Assembly: GCF_001605725.1 (NCBI RefSeq)
Contig: NZ_CP011530.1
Coordinates: forward strand, 5,084,001 to 5,148,000
Reading direction: 5' to 3'
From: Mycobacteroides immunogenum
GTDB lineage: Bacteria > Actinomycetota > Actinomycetes > Mycobacteriales > Mycobacteriaceae
DNA: 64,000 nt
Below, piece after piece: positions 33,513 to 41,459 of the stretch. Within the stretch, counting starts at the first letter, position 1. Every line of letters starts with the position of its first letter. The notes under the pieces were generated by a model. That model made no database searches, had not been told where the DNA came from, and saw only the letters and a list, made by a program, of their open reading frames with translations. The position numbers and the translations under genes are program-made.

Positions 33513-34954
33513 GACGTCATATTCTCGCCGCTTCCGGCCAGAACGTCCAGCCGGTTGGTGATTTTGGTTAGCGCCTGGTGTACGGACGGCAGGTCACGGT
33601 TACGCAGCGCCGTTGCCCGCGCGGTATTCATGGCTGCTTCGCGCAGCTCGGAATCGATTTGCCCGACCCTGGCGGCCAGCTTGTCGTTCTCACGTTCGTC
33701 GATCTCCACCAAATCGGCATTGAGTCTGGTCTCCACCTCGAGCACTCGCGCCCCCACCCATTGCTCCAGGTAGGCGCGCAACTCCCCCATGGTGTCGGCC
33801 AACCAGCGCTCCAGCACCGCGCGGTCGTGCAAAAGACCCCGCACCGCCACCAACCACACCGCGATGACGGCGCCGGCCACCAATCCGACCGCCAAACCCA
33901 CCGGCGCCAGGCCCGGCCGCGCATAGGCCACCAGCCGCGACACCGTCAGCGCCGCACCCAAGCCGAAAAAGATCCCGAACAGCGCCATCATCCGGGTCTC
34001 CAGACGACGCGAGCGCACCGGAGGATCACCGGCCTCCGGTGGTGTCGGGCGGTTGGTGCTGGGCCGCGGCGCAACCCAACGCTCGGTCACCTCCGCGGAA
34101 ATCTCGGCGAGATGCTCCTCGGTGCCCTGCTCCACCTCCGCGACCACCTCGGCCACGCGCTGCCGTACCCGGTCGCCGAAACCCGCGACGTCTCGCCGTT
34201 TCAGTTCGGCGATGTCCTCGCGGAGCTCACCGCCGACGGAGCCGACTCGCTTACGCGCGAAGTACAGCAGCGTCATCCGGGCCTGGGCGATGCGATTACG
34301 CAACGCCAGGGTTCGTTCCGACTTACTCGACCGCGTGCGCCGCACTGCCGCCTGCCGCTGATTACGCAGCTCGTCCGCACGCGCCCCTTCACCCGCCTCG
34401 GGAGGCACGTTGAGCATGCCCTGCAGGCGAGTTGCCCAGGCGCGCAACCGATTACGCTCGTCCAGGCTGGACTCCCGGCGTATCTCGCGCACCTCCCGCG
34501 CGAGGTCGTCGAGCCCCGGCCCGGCACCGCGCGTCGACACACCCAGCCAGGTGATGCCCCGAAAGCGGGAATCGTGCCGGGCCAAGATCTCCCGGTTCCG
34601 TTCCATCACCTCACGCCAGGACTGGTGCACGTCGATCTTGGAGACCACCGCGATCAGCGCGTCGGTATTGGCGGCGGCCAACTGGATCAGTCCGCAGTCC
34701 GAGGGTGTCAGCGGCGCCGTCCCGCTACACACGAAAACCACCACCGCCGGCGCCTGCCCATGGCGCAGATCCTCGGGTTCGACGATGCGCATCCCCGATA
34801 TCCGCGACTTCAGCTCGGTGGCCAGGGTGCTCGCACCGGCCAACCAGCTGCCGGTCACCATGACGGCATCTTGCGGTTCCACACCCAGCGGGCCGAGCGC
34901 CGGATCCACCGCAAGCACCAGCTCATCGACCCGTCTGTCGTCCGGGGTGTTCAT
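33509..34954 (-). CDS. Membrane-associated pseudo-GTPase-like protein (Rv0210-like)
   Basis: 481 residues. The N-terminus resembles a GTPase: VMVTGSWLAGASTLATEL where a P-loop would be, but without the GK[ST] residues; VVFVCSGTAPLTPSD as a switch-like strand; and VSKIDVH as the guanine-specifying K-x-D motif. A long helical region follows (about 180-320), then two membrane helices (about 335-390) and a C-terminal coiled coil. The layout recalls dynamin-like membrane proteins. Length and position match Rv0210 (about 492 residues). The start overlaps the stop of the Rv0209-like gene by four bases. Confidence 0.7.
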   Translation of the reverse strand: MNTPDDRRVDELVLAVDPALGPLGVEPQDAVMVTGSWLAGASTLATELKSRISGMRIVEPEDLRHGQAPAVVVFVCSGTAPLTPSDCGLIQLAAANTDALIAVVSKIDVHQSWREVMERNREILARHDSRFRGITWLGVSTRGAGPGLDDLAREVREIRRESSLDERNRLRAWATRLQGMLNVPPEAGEGARADELRNQRQAAVRRTRSSKSERTLALRNRIAQARMTLLYFARKRVGSVGGELREDIAELKRRDVAGFGDRVRQRVAEVVAEVEQGTEEHLAEISAEVTERWVAPRPSTNRPTPPEAGDPPVRSRRLETRMMALFGIFFGLGAALTVSRLVAYARPGLAPVGLAVGLVAGAVIAVWLVAVRGLLHDRAVLERWLADTMGELRAYLEQWVGARVLEVETRLNADLVEIDERENDKLAARVGQIDSELREAAMNTARATALRNRDLPSVHQALTKITNRLDVLAGSGENMTS

Positions 34955-36024
34955 GCGCGGCCTCCGGCCCGGCGCCACAGTCGCAGCGATCCACGCACGA
35001 TGTCGGTGCCGATCGCGGCGTAGGTGGCGTTGACCGGTCCGGCGGCGAAGCGCTGCCAACGCTCGGCGCGATACCGGTGATCTTCCGGGTGATCGCTGAT
35101 CTCCACCGGGATGCCCGCGGCCGTGGCGGCCTCCACCGCGCACTGCATCGCCGCCACCACCACGTCGTCGCTGTTCAGGAAGGAATCGATCTGTACCGGC
35201 AGCACACCGGTCACGCCGATCTTGCGCAGTTCGGACAGCACCGTGCGCATCCGGCGATACCAGCCCTGCGCGATGGCCGCACGAATGGCGGTGACCACCG
35301 CGTCGATCCCGGACAGATCACGCAACAGCGCGCTGAGTCCCGGGGCCGCCAGGGTGGGAACCTGCCGCAGTGCCCCGATCGCGCATCCCATCGGATACAG
35401 GTCCAGTTCATGCAGAATGCGCTGCCGCATCGCGACCGGCACTTCGTGGGTGCAGGTGACGAAGGCATCGACCGAACTGGTGTCGGCCGGGCTCTCCACC
35501 ATCAGCTTGAGTGCCTCGACCATGCCGTCATCGAGGCTCACCAACGGGACATGCGCGGACAACGGCAGCGTCGGGACCCGGGTCTCGGCACGGTACTCGG
35601 CGCAGCGCGACACGGCCGCAGTCCAGGGCCCCCGCGCAGCACCCGGATCGGTCAGGTCCGCCTTATTGAGAATCAGCACCTTGGGTGCGGCAGACGCCAC
35701 CAGCACGGCGCGGTCCTCGGGCTTGAGCGCCTCCGCGAACACCACGACGTCCACGTCCGCTGCCACTGGTTCTGGGTCCGTGCCCACGATCGGCACTTCG
35801 ATGAGTGCGTGCCCCGGCCCGTCTTCGGCAGGCAAGGTCCGCCCCAACGCGCCGATCACAGTGGTGACTCCCACCCCCGCACGGCCCCGGACGGTGACCC
35901 GTAGCGGGTCCCCGGCCCGCACCACCACATCGTGAATGCGCTGGCCACCATGGACCTGGCGAATCTCGGGACGCGTCGCGAACCGGTCGAGCGTCGCCCG
36001 GAAGACCTCAAACCCCCGCGTCAT
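34951..36024 (-). CDS. P-loop GTPase-like protein with altered Walker A (Rv0209-like)
   Basis: 357 residues, matching Rv0209 (about 361). VTVRGRAGVGVTTVIGALG (about 45-63) sits where the Walker A motif belongs, but the invariant Lys before Thr is replaced by Val (GxxxxGVT). VLILNKADL is an intact N-K-x-D guanine motif, and VDVVVFAEALKPEDR is switch-like. It may bind nucleotide weakly or act as a pseudo-enzyme partner of the Rv0210-like protein with which it is translationally coupled. I chose ATG 36024; a TTG at 36042 is possible. It is divergent from trmB. Confidence 0.72.
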   Translation of the reverse strand: MTRGFEVFRATLDRFATRPEIRQVHGGQRIHDVVVRAGDPLRVTVRGRAGVGVTTVIGALGRTLPAEDGPGHALIEVPIVGTDPEPVAADVDVVVFAEALKPEDRAVLVASAAPKVLILNKADLTDPGAARGPWTAAVSRCAEYRAETRVPTLPLSAHVPLVSLDDGMVEALKLMVESPADTSSVDAFVTCTHEVPVAMRQRILHELDLYPMGCAIGALRQVPTLAAPGLSALLRDLSGIDAVVTAIRAAIAQGWYRRMRTVLSELRKIGVTGVLPVQIDSFLNSDDVVVAAMQCAVEAATAAGIPVEISDHPEDHRYRAERWQRFAAGPVNATYAAIGTDIVRGSLRLWRRAGGRA

Positions 36025-36156
36025 AGTTGTTTCCAGACCCAATCTCGAGACTCGTGCGCCAAATGCTCACATTCTCACCTGAGCAGGTGGAGGGTTGCAC
36101 CCCGATAGGCAACTGTTGCGTATCAATACCCACCGGGATTATGGGATCTGCCGCCT

Positions 36157-36963
36157 ATGGGTGACCATGGGAATATGCGTTGTGACGGCCACGAGCGGAG
36201 CGTCGGCCCAGCCACCGACCAGCTCCCGGGCACCGTCGGCGCCGACTCCCCCACCCCGGCAGAGGATCAGAACCTCCATCCACGCCGGGTTTCCAGCTTC
36301 CGATCGCGCGGCTCCTCACTGACCGAGCGCCAGCAGCGGGCCTGGGACAAGTCATGGCCTACCTACGGCCGCCTCGCCCGCGAAGCCGACGGCGCCCGCC
36401 CAGCGCTGGACCCCACCGCCTGGTTCGGGCGCAGCGCCCCCCTGATTCTCGAAATTGGTTGTGGCACAGGGACATCCACTGCTGCCATGGCACTGCAGGA
36501 GCCCGATTTCGACGTACTGGCGGTCGAGGTCTACCGCAAGGGCCTGGCCCAGCTGTTGTCAGCGATCGATCGCGAGGGCATCGAGAACATCCGGCTGATC
36601 CGCGGCGACGCGCTGGACGTACTCGAATACCTGCTGCCGTCGGGCTCGCTGACCGCCGCCCGGGTGTTCTTCCCGGACCCCTGGCCCAAATCCCGCCACC
36701 ACAAGCGGCGGCTGCTGCAAGCCGGCACCGTGGCGCTGCTCTCCGACCGCCTGCGTCCCGGTGGCACCCTGCACGTGGCCACCGACCACGCGAACTACGC
36801 CGAACACATCGCCGAGGTCGGCGACAACGAACCCACGCTGCGCCGCCTCGAGCTGGACGATCCGCGTATCCCGGTCTCGGTGAATCGGCCCACCACCAAG
36901 TTCGAAGGTAAGGCGCACACCGTCGGCAGCACCATCAACGACTTCGTCTGGGAGCGATTGTGA
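36157..36963 (+). CDS. trmB: tRNA (guanine-N7-)-methyltransferase TrmB
   Basis: 268 residues, similar in length to Rv0208c (263). TrmB methylates N7 of G46 in the variable loop of tRNA using SAM. LEIGCGTGTSTAAMAL is the SAM-binding motif I, FDVLAVEVYRKGLAQLL motif II, and RVFFPDPWPKSRHHKRR the TrmB signature with catalytic Asp. The first 50 residues are a variable mycobacterial extension. ATG 36157 is taken as start because the Mtb protein opens with a similar M-x-x-H-G-x-M; ATG 36175 is an alternative. The stop overlaps the next GTG, beginning a trmB - NYN - mmpL3 operon. Confidence 0.92.
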   Translation: MGDHGNMRCDGHERSVGPATDQLPGTVGADSPTPAEDQNLHPRRVSSFRSRGSSLTERQQRAWDKSWPTYGRLAREADGARPALDPTAWFGRSAPLILEIGCGTGTSTAAMALQEPDFDVLAVEVYRKGLAQLLSAIDREGIENIRLIRGDALDVLEYLLPSGSLTAARVFFPDPWPKSRHHKRRLLQAGTVALLSDRLRPGGTLHVATDHANYAEHIAEVGDNEPTLRRLELDDPRIPVSVNRPTTKFEGKAHTVGSTINDFVWERL

Positions 36964-37643
36964 GCCTGGCCGAGGATCTGCAGCAGCTGGACAGGGTGGA
37001 TGAATCCAACCGCCGGCGCCGGGTGCTGCGGGTTTTGTTGGTCTGGGACGCGCCGAACCTCGACATGGGGCTGGGAGCCATCCTCGGCGGCCGCCCCTCC
37101 GCGGAGAACCGGCCGCGCTTCGACGCGCTGGGCCGGTGGCTGCTGGAGCGCACCGCCGCGTACTCGACAGACCATTCCGACTGCCTCGTCGAACCCGAGG
37201 CCACCGTGTTTACCAATATCGCGCCGGGGAGTGCCGAAGTGGTGCGCCCATGGGTCGAGGCGCTGCGCAACGTTGGGTTTGCGGTATTCGCCAAACCCAA
37301 GATCGACGAAGACAGCGACGTCGACGCCGACATGCTTGCTCATATCGAGCTGCGGTCCGCCGAGGGCCTAGCCGGGGTGCTCGTGGCCTCGGCAGATGGT
37401 CAGGCTTTCCGCGAACCGCTGGAAATAATCGCCGGCGCCGGGGTGCCCGTCAGTGTGCTGGGATTTCGCGAACATGCGAGTTGGGCGCTAACCTCGGATA
37501 TTCTGGAGTTCGTCGATCTCGAGGACATACCCGGAGTTTTCCCCCGAGCATTGCCGCGGGTGTGTCTCGATTCGCTCCCCGACGAAGGCGCCTGGTTGCA
37601 GCCATTCCGACCGTTGTCGGCGTTGCTGACGTCCAGGACATGA
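36960..37643 (+). CDS. NYN-domain putative RNase (Rv0207c-like)
   Basis: 227 residues. RVLLVWDAPNLDMGLG (about 27-42) holds the first conserved Asp and Asn of the NYN/PIN-like nuclease fold, KIDEDSDVDADMLAHI (about 115-130) the central acidic cluster and VLVASADGQAF (about 140-150) the third Asp-containing strand, so the metal-binding site looks complete. It probably cleaves or processes RNA; pairing with trmB suggests tRNA. GTG 36960 overlaps the trmB TGA by four bases. mmpL3 begins 38 bases after its stop. The same trio is conserved as Rv0208c-Rv0206c. Confidence 0.82.
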   Translation: MSLAEDLQQLDRVDESNRRRRVLRVLLVWDAPNLDMGLGAILGGRPSAENRPRFDALGRWLLERTAAYSTDHSDCLVEPEATVFTNIAPGSAEVVRPWVEALRNVGFAVFAKPKIDEDSDVDADMLAHIELRSAEGLAGVLVASADGQAFREPLEIIAGAGVPVSVLGFREHASWALTSDILEFVDLEDIPGVFPRALPRVCLDSLPDEGAWLQPFRPLSALLTSRT

Positions 37644-37681
37644 AAAACTCAGCGCGTGACAGACGCTAGTTAGGAGATTCT

Positions 37682-40600
37682 GTGTTCGCCTGGTGGGGCC
37701 GAATGGTGTACCGGTATCGGTTCATCGTCGTTGCCGCGTTCGTCACGGTTTGCCTGGGTTCCGGGCTTTTCGGGATCACGCTCGGCGACCACGTGACGCA
37801 GAGCGGTTTCTTCGCCGACAACAGCGAGTCAGTCAAGGCCTCGGTCATGGCCGACGACGCCCTGGGGCGTGACCGAACCACCCACGTGGTCGCCGTCATC
37901 GCCGCCCCCGAGGGCAAGACGGTCGATGACCCCGCCTTCCAGAAGAAGGTCATCGACCACTTCGATCAGCTTCAGAAGGACAACCCCGACCAGGTGTACG
38001 GCTGGGCCGGCTGGCTACGCGCCCCCACCACCACCGACCCCACCGTCAAGCGCATGGTGACGGAGGATCGCAAGCACACCTTCGTCTCGGTCAGCCTCAA
38101 GGGCGACGACGACGACACCATCCTGAACAACTACAAGGCCCTGTCGAACCCCGATAAGGACGACGACCCCGCCAAGAACAAGTTCTTGATGGACGGCGTC
38201 GATATCCAGCTGGCCGGCCTGCAACCCGTCGCCAGTGAGCTGACCGGAACCATCGGCAAGGATCAGCAGCGCATGGAGGTCCTGTCGCTGCCCGTCATGG
38301 CCGTCGTGCTGTTCTTCGTCTTCGGCGGTGTGATCGCTGCCGGCCTGCCCCTGATGGTCGGTGGTCTCACCATCGCCGGCGCCCTGGGCATCATGCGACT
38401 GATCACGCTCTTCGCCCCGGTGCATTTCTTCGCCCAGCCTGTGGTCACGCTGATCGGCCTGGGTATCGCCATCGACTACTCGCTGTTCATCGTGAGCCGG
38501 TTCCGCGAAGAGATCGCGGAAGGCTACGACACCGAAACCGCCGTACGCCGCACCGTCATCACCTCCGGCCGCACCGTCATTTTCTCGGCGACCCTGATCG
38601 CCGCGGCCCTGATGCCGATGCTGATCGTGCCCCAGCAGTTCCTGCGGTCGCTGACCTACGCGGGTATCGCCTCGGTGCTGCTGGCCGCGATTCTGGCCGT
38701 CACCGTGCTGCCCGCCTGCCTCGGCGTTCTCGGGCGGCATGTGGACGCGCTGAGCATCAAGCGATTCAGCCGCACCAAGTCGCGCGAGGAGCTGGAGAAC
38801 GGCTTCTGGGGACGCACCGTCGTCTACGTCATGCAGCGGCCGCTGGTGTTCGCCGTGCCGATCGTCATCGTGATGCTGCTGCTCATCATTCCGCTGGGCA
38901 ACCTCAAACTCGGTGGATTCAGCGAAAAGTACTTGCCGCCAACAAATTCCGTGCGTCAGGCGCAAGAGAATTTCGACACCCTGTTCCCCGGTTTCCGCAC
39001 CGAGACCATCACCATCGTGACCAAGGGTGCCACCGACTCGCAGCTCAATCAGATTCGCGCCGACGCGATGAAGGTCCCGGGCTTCGTGGAACCCGATGGC
39101 GACAAGACTCAGATGTGGCAGCGGCGCAAACCGGTCACGCAAGACGGCGATAGCAGTGTCAAGGTCATCCAGAACGCCCTGGTCGACCGGAACACCGCCG
39201 GGGCGAAGGTCAAACAGTTACGCGAGATTCCGGTACCCAAGGGCGTCACCATGTACGTCGGCGGCACGCCCGCCCTGGAGCAGGACTCCATCGACACCGT
39301 CTTCGGCAAGCTGCCCTTCGTGATCGTGGTCTTGATCAGCGTCACCACGATCCTGATGTTCCTGGCGTTCGGCTCGCTGGTGCTGCCCATCAAGGCCGCC
39401 GTGATGAGCGCCCTGGGCCTGGGCTCCACGATGGGCATCCTGACGTGGATATTCGTCGACGGGCACTTCTCCAAGTGGCTGAACTTCACCCCGACACCAC
39501 TGACGGCACCGGTCATCGTGTTGATCATCGTCGTCATCTACGGCCTGTCCAGTGACTACGAAGTGTTCCTGATGTCCCGCATGATCGAGGCGCGCCATCA
39601 GGGGCTGTCGACCACCGAGGCCGTGCGGGTGGGTACCGCCAACACCGGCCGCATCATCACCGCAGCCGCGTTGATCCTGATCGTGGTGGCCGGCGGCTTC
39701 GCCTTCTCCGATCTGGTGATGATGAAGTATCTAGCGTTCGGCCTCATCGCCGCGCTCATCCTGGATGCCACCGTGGTCCGCATGCTGCTCATCCCGGCGG
39801 TCATGAAGCTGCTCGGCGACGACTGCTGGTGGGCTCCGGCGTGGATGAAGCGTATTCAGGTCAAACTGGGCCTCGGTGAGGTCACCCTGCCCGACGAACG
39901 CAAGCGTCCGACCGGCCGCGAACAGGCCATCGCCGCCGCGTCGTCTCCTGTCGGGTCCAACGCGCGCACCACCAAGCTGCCGATCGCCTCTGAGCGCACC
40001 CGGCTGCCGTCGACCCCCACGGCGCGTCAGCACGATCCGTCGGCACCGGCGCGCCCTACTCCGCCCCCGCCCGCTCCCCCGACCACTCCGGTCAACCTGG
40101 CGGGCAATGACAGTGCGGACGCTCCCGCGACAACGCGGATGACGTTGCCCGGCAAGAATGTTGCTCCCACCGATGCCCCCACCACGCAGGTACCGGGCGG
40201 GAATCCGGCCGGCCCGGATGCTCCGACCACCCGCAGCAGCGCCGTGGGTGCCGGCACAGCAGGCACCCATCGCCCGGACCGCCGCAATGCCGACCGTGAG
40301 ATCGAGTCCTGGCTCGGCGAGCTGCGCGGCCCCAAGCAGCCCGGCTCCGCCCCGGCCACCGAGGCAAGCGACGCCACCACTGCCATTCCGGTATCCAAGC
40401 CCCAATCCAATCCGCAACCGGCACAGCCGAACCGCGCCAACGGCACCCCGGGCGAGGACGCGACGACGGCCATGCCGATCGCGCAGCCGGATCCCCAGCG
40501 CCAGGGACCGCCCCGGGCGCAGCGGCCACGGCCCGAGCAGCCTGCCAAGCCTGCGGCTGATGCCACGGAGGCACTGCCTGCCCCCGGACAGAACCGCACA

Positions 40601-40699
40601 CCGCAACAGCAGCAGGAGGCCGATGAGGCCACCCGCCGCAGCCGTGGTGGCAGTGTGAGCGCCCAGGATCTCCTGCGCCGCGAGGGGCGCCGCATCTAG
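37682..40699 (+). CDS. mmpL3: Trehalose monomycolate transporter MmpL3
   Basis: 1005 residues, an RND-family essential flippase/exporter of trehalose monomycolate for mycolic acid envelope assembly. It has 12 membrane helices in two halves, with the proton-relay Asp-Tyr pairs Asp265-Tyr266 (GIAIDYSLF) and Asp625-Tyr626 (LSSDYEVF), and two periplasmic porter domains. Ala309 and Leu551 match positions I recall as resistance sites in M. abscessus MmpL3. The cytosolic tail (about 740-1005) is long and Pro/Thr-rich, with repeated D-A-(P)-T-T units that could be kinase targets. The start is GTG 37682 after TAGGAG. Confidence 0.97.
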   Translation: MFAWWGRMVYRYRFIVVAAFVTVCLGSGLFGITLGDHVTQSGFFADNSESVKASVMADDALGRDRTTHVVAVIAAPEGKTVDDPAFQKKVIDHFDQLQKDNPDQVYGWAGWLRAPTTTDPTVKRMVTEDRKHTFVSVSLKGDDDDTILNNYKALSNPDKDDDPAKNKFLMDGVDIQLAGLQPVASELTGTIGKDQQRMEVLSLPVMAVVLFFVFGGVIAAGLPLMVGGLTIAGALGIMRLITLFAPVHFFAQPVVTLIGLGIAIDYSLFIVSRFREEIAEGYDTETAVRRTVITSGRTVIFSATLIAAALMPMLIVPQQFLRSLTYAGIASVLLAAILAVTVLPACLGVLGRHVDALSIKRFSRTKSREELENGFWGRTVVYVMQRPLVFAVPIVIVMLLLIIPLGNLKLGGFSEKYLPPTNSVRQAQENFDTLFPGFRTETITIVTKGATDSQLNQIRADAMKVPGFVEPDGDKTQMWQRRKPVTQDGDSSVKVIQNALVDRNTAGAKVKQLREIPVPKGVTMYVGGTPALEQDSIDTVFGKLPFVIVVLISVTTILMFLAFGSLVLPIKAAVMSALGLGSTMGILTWIFVDGHFSKWLNFTPTPLTAPVIVLIIVVIYGLSSDYEVFLMSRMIEARHQGLSTTEAVRVGTANTGRIITAAALILIVVAGGFAFSDLVMMKYLAFGLIAALILDATVVRMLLIPAVMKLLGDDCWWAPAWMKRIQVKLGLGEVTLPDERKRPTGREQAIAAASSPVGSNARTTKLPIASERTRLPSTPTARQHDPSAPARPTPPPPAPPTTPVNLAGNDSADAPATTRMTLPGKNVAPTDAPTTQVPGGNPAGPDAPTTRSSAVGAGTAGTHRPDRRNADREIESWLGELRGPKQPGSAPATEASDATTAIPVSKPQSNPQPAQPNRANGTPGEDATTAMPIAQPDPQRQGPPRAQRPRPEQPAKPAADATEALPAPGQNRTPQQQQEADEATRRSRGGSVSAQDLLRREGRRI

Positions 40700-40744
40700 C
40701 GACGCCCCCGCGGGCTTCGGGCGCTCCCGGTCCCCGCACCTCCG

Positions 40745-40803
40745 CCGAGATGACACTCAGGTACGGCGTTACTCGGCTTTTGCGTTCGTAGATGTCATCT
40801 CGG
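40745..40803. terminator. Hairpin in the gap between mmpL3 and the toxin cassette
   Basis: CCGAGATGACA at 40745-40755 pairs perfectly with TGTCATCTCGG at 40793-40803. The 37-base loop can form a further TACG/CGTA stem. It sits 46 bases after the mmpL3 stop and 67 bases before the first cassette gene, so it separates the two transcription units. Confidence 0.5.
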
Positions 40804-40833
40804 GTTCGGGTGGCGATCTTGATTTGCCCCGGT

Positions 40834-40839
40834 TAGGGT
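40834..40839 (+). promoter_or_regulatory. Candidate -10 TAGGGT for the toxin cassette
   Basis: TAGGGT in GGTTAGGGTTT fits the TANNNT -10 consensus, about 30 bases upstream of the first GTG and 17 before its GAGGGGAGG ribosome site. No clear -35 is seen. Together with the hairpin upstream it implies the cassette has its own promoter. Confidence 0.35.
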
Positions 40840-40869
40840 TTCGCCATACCGAGGGGAGGCTGACGAATC

Positions 40870-41172
40870 GTGCTCATTGACAGTGATGACCTGCACATCA
40901 CCGCATCGGTTGTCCGTGCGATGGCGGACGCGTCGAAGAAGGGTTGGCAGACCCTCGATAGCGCAGCATCCGTCCTGCAGGAGGGATGGCTCGGTAATCG
41001 CGCCGACGAGTTCGATGACCAGTACGAGGCTCTGGTGTCGCAGGCAGAGAAGATCTTGAAGCACTTGGATGAGATACCCCAGAAGATCATCAATAATGTC
41101 GAGGCCTACCTCGCTCAAGAACAGACCAGCGCCACAGGCATCTCCGGTGTTGACGGACAGATCAACGCGTGA
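40870..41172 (+). CDS. WXG100-like small helical protein (toxin partner 1)
   Basis: 100 residues forming two predicted amphipathic helices joined by a turn at GWLGNRADEFDDQY (about 39-52), the W-x-G place of ESX substrates of the EsxA/WXG100 type. There is no signal peptide. Such proteins pair with each other, or with the N-terminus of a large substrate, for export by a type VII system. The GTG start at 40870 follows GAGGGGAGG. Its stop overlaps the next start (GTGA at 41169-41172). The context makes it a chaperone or targeting partner of the toxin encoded two genes downstream (inference). Confidence 0.72.
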   Translation: MLIDSDDLHITASVVRAMADASKKGWQTLDSAASVLQEGWLGNRADEFDDQYEALVSQAEKILKHLDEIPQKIINNVEAYLAQEQTSATGISGVDGQINA

Positions 41173-41459
41173 TCGACCGACTCGTGTTCGACAGGGAGCA
41201 CATCGACAACACGTCGAGGACTCTGACCGAGTACTCAGATCAGGTCTCCGAAGCAGTGCACAAGGTCACTGCGGAGGTCGACAGGTCTGAACAGTCTTTT
41301 CAGGGTGTGGCTGGCGATCAGTTCCGCGAGAACACGAGGGAATGGCTGAAAGCCGCAGCAGAACTGAAGGACGTACTCGGCGAGATGTCGAAATGGCTGA
41401 GCGGAGTTGGGCAGACTTATGACGACGCTCGTGCGATCAACAGATCGATGTTTGACTGA
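41169..41459 (+). CDS. WXG100-like small helical protein (toxin partner 2)
   Basis: 96 residues, all-helical. Helix one (about 8-40: REHIDNTSRTLTEYSDQVSE) is followed by a turn at SFQGVAGDQFRENTREW (about 43-59), where Phe-x-Gly replaces Trp-x-Gly, then a second helix. This resembles the partner half of a WXG100 heterodimer. There is no signal peptide. It starts at GTG 41169, overlapping the previous stop by four bases, and its TGA shares a base with the toxin ATG (TGATG). The tight coupling argues that all three products assemble in fixed ratio. Confidence 0.7.
   Translation: MIDRLVFDREHIDNTSRTLTEYSDQVSEAVHKVTAEVDRSEQSFQGVAGDQFRENTREWLKAAAELKDVLGEMSKWLSGVGQTYDDARAINRSMFD

Noticed and set aside
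38015..39142. 375-codon open frame antisense to mmpL3
   Set aside because: Gln/Asp/His-rich shadow; mmpL3 is unambiguous on the other strand.
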